Assembly (NCBI GenBank): GCA_028751075.1
Contig: JAQZDA010000009.1
Span: 1 to 64,000 of the forward strand
Length of the DNA stretch: 64,000 nucleotides
Source of the DNA: Euryarchaeota archaeon Ods02
GTDB taxonomy: Archaea > Halobacteriota > Halobacteria > Halobacteriales > Halorutilaceae
Direction of reading: 5' to 3'
Below are positions 60,945 to 64,000 of the stretch, piece by piece; the first letter of the stretch is position 1; each line of letters opens with the position of its first letter. A model generated the notes under the pieces. It saw only the letters and a list, made by a program, of their open reading frames with translations, was not told where the DNA came from and made no database searches. The position numbers and the translations under genes were made by a program.

Positions 60945-61241
60945 TCAGTAGTCGGCGAAGCCAAGATGTCCTTCCTCGCGCAATTGGTCGGCGTCGTCGT
61001 CCTCGTAAACCCACTCGATGTTGCCTTTCTCGTCCTGCCAGTCCCATGGTTCGATGACCACGACGTCTCCTTCCTCGATCCAGTTCCTGTACCTCATCCT
61101 GCCGGGGATACGTCCCATCCTGTTCTCGCCGTCCTCGCACTCGACGCGGACGTGGTTGCCTCCGTCGTGACGCGTCACCACGCCGAACAGCTCGTCTTCC
61201 CCCGGCATACGAAGGTTCTTCCTTCCGGAGTCCTCGGTCAT
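60945..61241 (-). CDS. Translation initiation factor aIF-1A
   Basis: A 98-residue S1/OB-fold initiation factor. [20 protein letters not shown] near residue 7, then [20 protein letters not shown] and [20 protein letters not shown] match archaeal aIF-1A closely, with the [13 protein letters not shown] tail typical of haloarchaea. It binds the 30S A-site region and supports start-codon selection. A TATA-like tttacatttacg (reverse complement of 61264-61275) lies about 29 bases before the ATG, a leaderless gene. It is divergent from the large kinase. Confidence 0.96.
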   Translation of the reverse strand: MTEDSGRKNLRMPGEDELFGVVTRHDGGNHVRVECEDGENRMGRIPGRMRYRNWIEEGDVVVIEPWDWQDEKGNIEWVYEDDDADQLREEGHLGFADY

Positions 61242-61262
61242 GTTGTGACCTAGACTGTCTGT

Positions 61263-61276
61263 ACGTAAATGTAAAC
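61263..61276 (-). promoter_or_regulatory. aIF-1A promoter
   Basis: The minus-strand gtttacatttacgt lies 22-35 bases upstream of the ATG, a strong TATA box in a GC-rich background, consistent with high leaderless expression. Confidence 0.55.
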
Positions 61277-61382
61277 CGGTACACGGTGGCTCCTGAAGTA
61301 TGCCGACCAGAAGGGCGTAGCCGTTCTCGGGAGGCGCAACAGCTAAAACTCCGGCCTGCCAACCACACGGGAAACGGGGAGT

Positions 61383-63887
61383 ATGGCTACCACTATCCAG
61401 GTTCTATGCGTCGACGACGACCCGGACTACCTAGATCTGATGCAGTCGTATCTGGAGAGCGACGGCCGCAGCATAGAGGTCACACCAGTGGAGGATCCAG
61501 ATACATGTCTGAGGCTTCTGGAGCGAAAGGATTTCGACTGCGTCGTCAGCGACTTCCAGATGCCGGATAAAGACGGTCTCGAGCTTCTGGAGGAGGTGCG
61601 GGACCGACGTCCCGAGCTACCGTATCTCCTGAACACAGCGGAGGGCACCGAAGACGTCGCGAGCGAAGCGATCGCGTCGGGCGTCGACGACTACGTCCAG
61701 AAAAGATGGGGTCCCGAGGGATACGAGATACTGGCGAAGAGGATAAAGAACGCCGTAGCTCAGAACCGTGCGGAGACAGCGTACCAGGAGGTCTTCGAGA
61801 ACTCCGCCGTCGGCCTCACCGTCCACGACCCCGAGACGGGGGAGGTGGTGGCGTCCAACGAACGGTTCAACCGGATGCTCGGCCACCCCGAGGGTGTAAA
61901 GCTATCGCTGGAGCACCTACGGGAGGAGAACGACGTCTCCGCGAAAGAGGTGGTTGACGCCGTGACGGCGACGGCCGAGGACGGCGCGAGGACAGTGGAG
62001 TGGCATCTCGAGGGCTCCGATGGCGAGGAGCTCTGGCTTGAGGTCGACCTGAGGTCCGCGGAGATAAACGGTGTAAGACGTGTCCTGGCGAGCGCCCGTG
62101 ACGTAACCGAGAAGAAGAGACAGAAACAGCAGCTGAGACGACGCACCGATCTACTGGACCGTACGCAGGAGATAGCGAACGTGGGGGGCTGGGAGCTGGA
62201 TCTCGAGACAGACGAGCTCAGGTGGACGAAGGAGGTCAGACGGATCAAGGGCTACCCTCCCGACGAGGAACCCACGGTGGAGGAGGCATTGGAGACGTAC
62301 CACTCTGAAGACCGCGAGGTCCTCGAGTCAGCTATCGACTCCGCGGTGGAGGAGGACGAACCCTACGACCTCGAGCTCAGGATCAAGAGACCGGACGGCG
62401 AGATGCGGTGGGTGAGGACCCGCGGCGAACTACAGATCGAGGACGGCCAGAGGTACCTTCGAGGGACGATCCAGGACGTAAGCCAGAGGAAACGTAGGGA
62501 GCGCCGTTACGAAGCCGTCTTCAACAACACCCTGGAGTACAAGACCTTGCTGAAGCCAGACGGCACTCTGGTCGAGGTCAACGACACCGCACTGGCGTTC
62601 GGCGGCCTCGACAGGGACACGGTGAAGGGGATGAAGATCTGGAACACTCCGTGGGCGGCAGGGTTACCCGAGACCGAAGAGGCGATGAAGGAGTTACTGG
62701 AGACGGCGTCGGAGGGTGAAAGCCTGGTCACGGAGTTCGAGGTTAACGGCAGGGAAGGCCGCAGACTCGTGGACTGCTACGTCAGCCCTGTATCCACTCG
62801 GTCGGGGGACGTCGTGCTGGTGGTCGCCGAGGGAAGGGACGTTACTCAGCGGAGGCAACGTCAGAAGGAGCTGGAGCAGACGAAGAAAAGCCTACGGTCG
62901 ATATTCGACGGCAGCCCGGACTCCATCTACCTGCACGACGAGGAAGGCAGGTTCATCGACGTCAACGACACCGCGTGCAGGCGGCTGGGGTACAGCCGCG
63001 ACGAGCTGCTCGACCTCGGCATCTCGGATATATCCCCTCACGACCGCGAAGAGGTCGTAGAGACGTTCGGTGATGCGGAGTTCACCGAACAGACGATCGA
63101 GACCGAACACATCCGTAAGGATGGCTCCACCTACCCGGTGCAGGTGAACGTCACCCGGGTCGAGCTAGAGGGACAGGACCAGTTCGTCGCCGTGGTACGC
63201 GACATCACCGAGGTCAAGGAGACGCAGCGCAGGCTCCGGAAACAACGTGACCGCCTCGAAGAGTTCGCCGAGATAGTCAGCCACGACCTGAGGAACCCGC
63301 TGACGGTCGCCAGCGGCCGCCTCGAGATGGCCAAGGAGGAATCCAGCAGCAGCCACCTCGAGGAGGTCGAAGATGCACACGACCGGATGGAGGAGATGAT
63401 AGAGGACATGCTGGATCTGGCGAAGCAGGGTGAAAGGGTGCAGGAGTTCGAGGAGGTAGACCTAGAGCGTCTCGCGAGGAGGTCTTGGGCGAACGTCGCC
63501 ACCGGGGAAGCGGAGCTAGAGGTGGACGACAGCATCAGGTTCGACGCGGACTCCGACAGGTTCAGCAGGCTACTGGAGAACCTCTACGCCAACGCATACG
63601 AACACGGTAGCGGAAGCGTAGAAGATCTGGAGGTTCGGGTAGGTTCCCTAATGGGTTCCGAGAAAGGGTTCTACGTCGAAGACAACGGAGCAGGCATACC
63701 CAAGGACCGCCGCAGCCAGGTGTTCGAAACCGGATATACCACATCCGAAGAAGGAACCGGCCTCGGCCTCAAGGTGGTGGAGGAGATAGCGGAAGCGCAC
63801 GGCTGGAAAGTCAGCGTAGACGAATCATCGGAGGGGGGAGCCCGGTTCGAGATCACCGGCGTGGACCAAGCTGACGAAGGCATGTAA
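61383..63887 (+). CDS. Receiver-PAS-histidine kinase hybrid
   Basis: An 834-residue soluble sensor. Residues 5-120 form a receiver (phosphoacceptor D57 in [14 protein letters not shown] near 87; K near 112). Four PAS domains follow: about 135-250, 260-370 ([15 protein letters not shown]), 385-490 ([19 protein letters not shown]) and 505-620 ([20 protein letters not shown]). The H-box [20 protein letters not shown] (near 637), N-box [10 protein letters not shown]1 VEDNGAGIP and [18 protein letters not shown] make up a HisKA/HATPase end. A TATA-like gctaaaact near 61342 is 33-41 bases upstream. Its end resembles the partial kinase at 3-233. Target and signal unknown. Confidence 0.92.
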   Translation: MATTIQVLCVDDDPDYLDLMQSYLESDGRSIEVTPVEDPDTCLRLLERKDFDCVVSDFQMPDKDGLELLEEVRDRRPELPYLLNTAEGTEDVASEAIASGVDDYVQKRWGPEGYEILAKRIKNAVAQNRAETAYQEVFENSAVGLTVHDPETGEVVASNERFNRMLGHPEGVKLSLEHLREENDVSAKEVVDAVTATAEDGARTVEWHLEGSDGEELWLEVDLRSAEINGVRRVLASARDVTEKKRQKQQLRRRTDLLDRTQEIANVGGWELDLETDELRWTKEVRRIKGYPPDEEPTVEEALETYHSEDREVLESAIDSAVEEDEPYDLELRIKRPDGEMRWVRTRGELQIEDGQRYLRGTIQDVSQRKRRERRYEAVFNNTLEYKTLLKPDGTLVEVNDTALAFGGLDRDTVKGMKIWNTPWAAGLPETEEAMKELLETASEGESLVTEFEVNGREGRRLVDCYVSPVSTRSGDVVLVVAEGRDVTQRRQRQKELEQTKKSLRSIFDGSPDSIYLHDEEGRFIDVNDTACRRLGYSRDELLDLGISDISPHDREEVVETFGDAEFTEQTIETEHIRKDGSTYPVQVNVTRVELEGQDQFVAVVRDITEVKETQRRLRKQRDRLEEFAEIVSHDLRNPLTVASGRLEMAKEESSSSHLEEVEDAHDRMEEMIEDMLDLAKQGERVQEFEEVDLERLARRSWANVATGEAELEVDDSIRFDADSDRFSRLLENLYANAYEHGSGSVEDLEVRVGSLMGSEKGFYVEDNGAGIPKDRRSQVFETGYTTSEEGTGLGLKVVEEIAEAHGWKVSVDESSEGGARFEITGVDQADEGM

Positions 63888-64000
63888 CTTCTCCAGAGGC
63901 CATCTGCGGCGGTTGAAACATCCTCCTTAACCTATAGGTGAGCGCGGAGACCTGATCTATAGAGGATACCCCATGTAGTAGTGACTCCAGCAACCTATTT
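63888..64000. other. Region after the kinase, no gene seen
   Basis: A/T-richer sequence to the window edge. It contains cctataggtg and atctatagag, which may be TATA-like elements for a gene beyond the window, but no open frame is supported here. Confidence 0.3.

Noticed and set aside
1-64000. tRNA, rRNA or CRISPR in the intergenic gaps
   Set aside because: All gaps were read for T-loop (GGTTCRANNCC) and acceptor-stem patterns and for regularly spaced repeats; none was convincing. A covariance-model search would settle it.

Overview
The window looks like the chromosome of an extremely halophilic archaeon (class Halobacteria). The proteins are strongly acidic, the DNA is GC-rich, many mRNAs look leaderless (TATA-like boxes 24-30 bases before ATG), lipoproteins carry Tat-type signals with a lipobox, and the gene content is typically haloarchaeal (trpDFEG, a leuA-ilvBNC-leuCD cluster, aIF-1A, tandem ABC1 kinases, a YhhQ transporter preceded by a ribbon-helix-helix gene). 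Isoleucine ATA codons are common even in housekeeping genes, which is unusual for the class and hints at a less-studied lineage. No rRNA, tRNA, CRISPR array or intact insertion sequence was seen.

Layout. 1-6.2 kb: end of a histidine kinase, a methyltransferase, a J-domain membrane protein lacking HPD, fumarase, a membrane hydrolase and an amino-acid permease. 6.3-12.3 kb: a winged-helix regulator, then trpD-trpF-trpE-trpG behind three phased GTAC boxes, a CBS protein and a VOC dioxygenase. 12.4-13.8 kb: a cytochrome P450. 14.1-27.6 kb: branched-chain amino-acid synthesis (ilvD, a leuB-type dehydrogenase, leuA, a 41-residue micro-ORF, ilvB, ilvN, ilvC, leuC, leuD), interrupted by small membrane-protein genes and an antisense DUF433 gene and followed by an antitoxin/PIN toxin pair. 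28.6-35.8 kb: a MoxR ATPase facing a minus-strand operon of transglutaminase-like, membrane, DUF58 and polytopic proteins. 35.8-45.2 kb: YhbY, a DJ-1-like protein, Nif3, two ABC1/UbiB kinases, ATP-dependent PEP carboxykinase, a TraB-family protein and a GIDE-domain protein. 45.3-49.6 kb: accessory island with a nucleotidyltransferase/small-ORF pair and a Tat lipoprotein beta-helix gene lying between two copies of a 62-bp direct repeat, then DUF2804. 49.7-57.6 kb: UspA, phosphate permease (apparent CTG start), acidic secreted and cytoplasmic proteins, an internally deleted permease, YhhQ, and a histidine kinase with its PAS domain at the C-terminus. 57.6-63.9 kb: a membrane-anchored Rad50/SbcC-like ATPase with an Mre11/SbcD-like nuclease (YhaN/YhaO type), aIF-1A and a large receiver-PAS-histidine kinase.

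The clearest functional modules are chorismate-to-tryptophan entry steps, the Ile/Val/Leu pathway, the MoxR-DUF58-transglutaminase module and the nuclease-ATPase pair. The most unusual signals are an out-of-frame leaderless start and T6 run at leuA, a phosphate permease with a perfect Shine-Dalgarno before CTG, a beta-helix gene cassette between long direct repeats, phased operator-like repeats before trpD, the antitoxin gene and pckA, and three palindromic 29-bp tandem repeats at the kinase/ATPase convergent junction.
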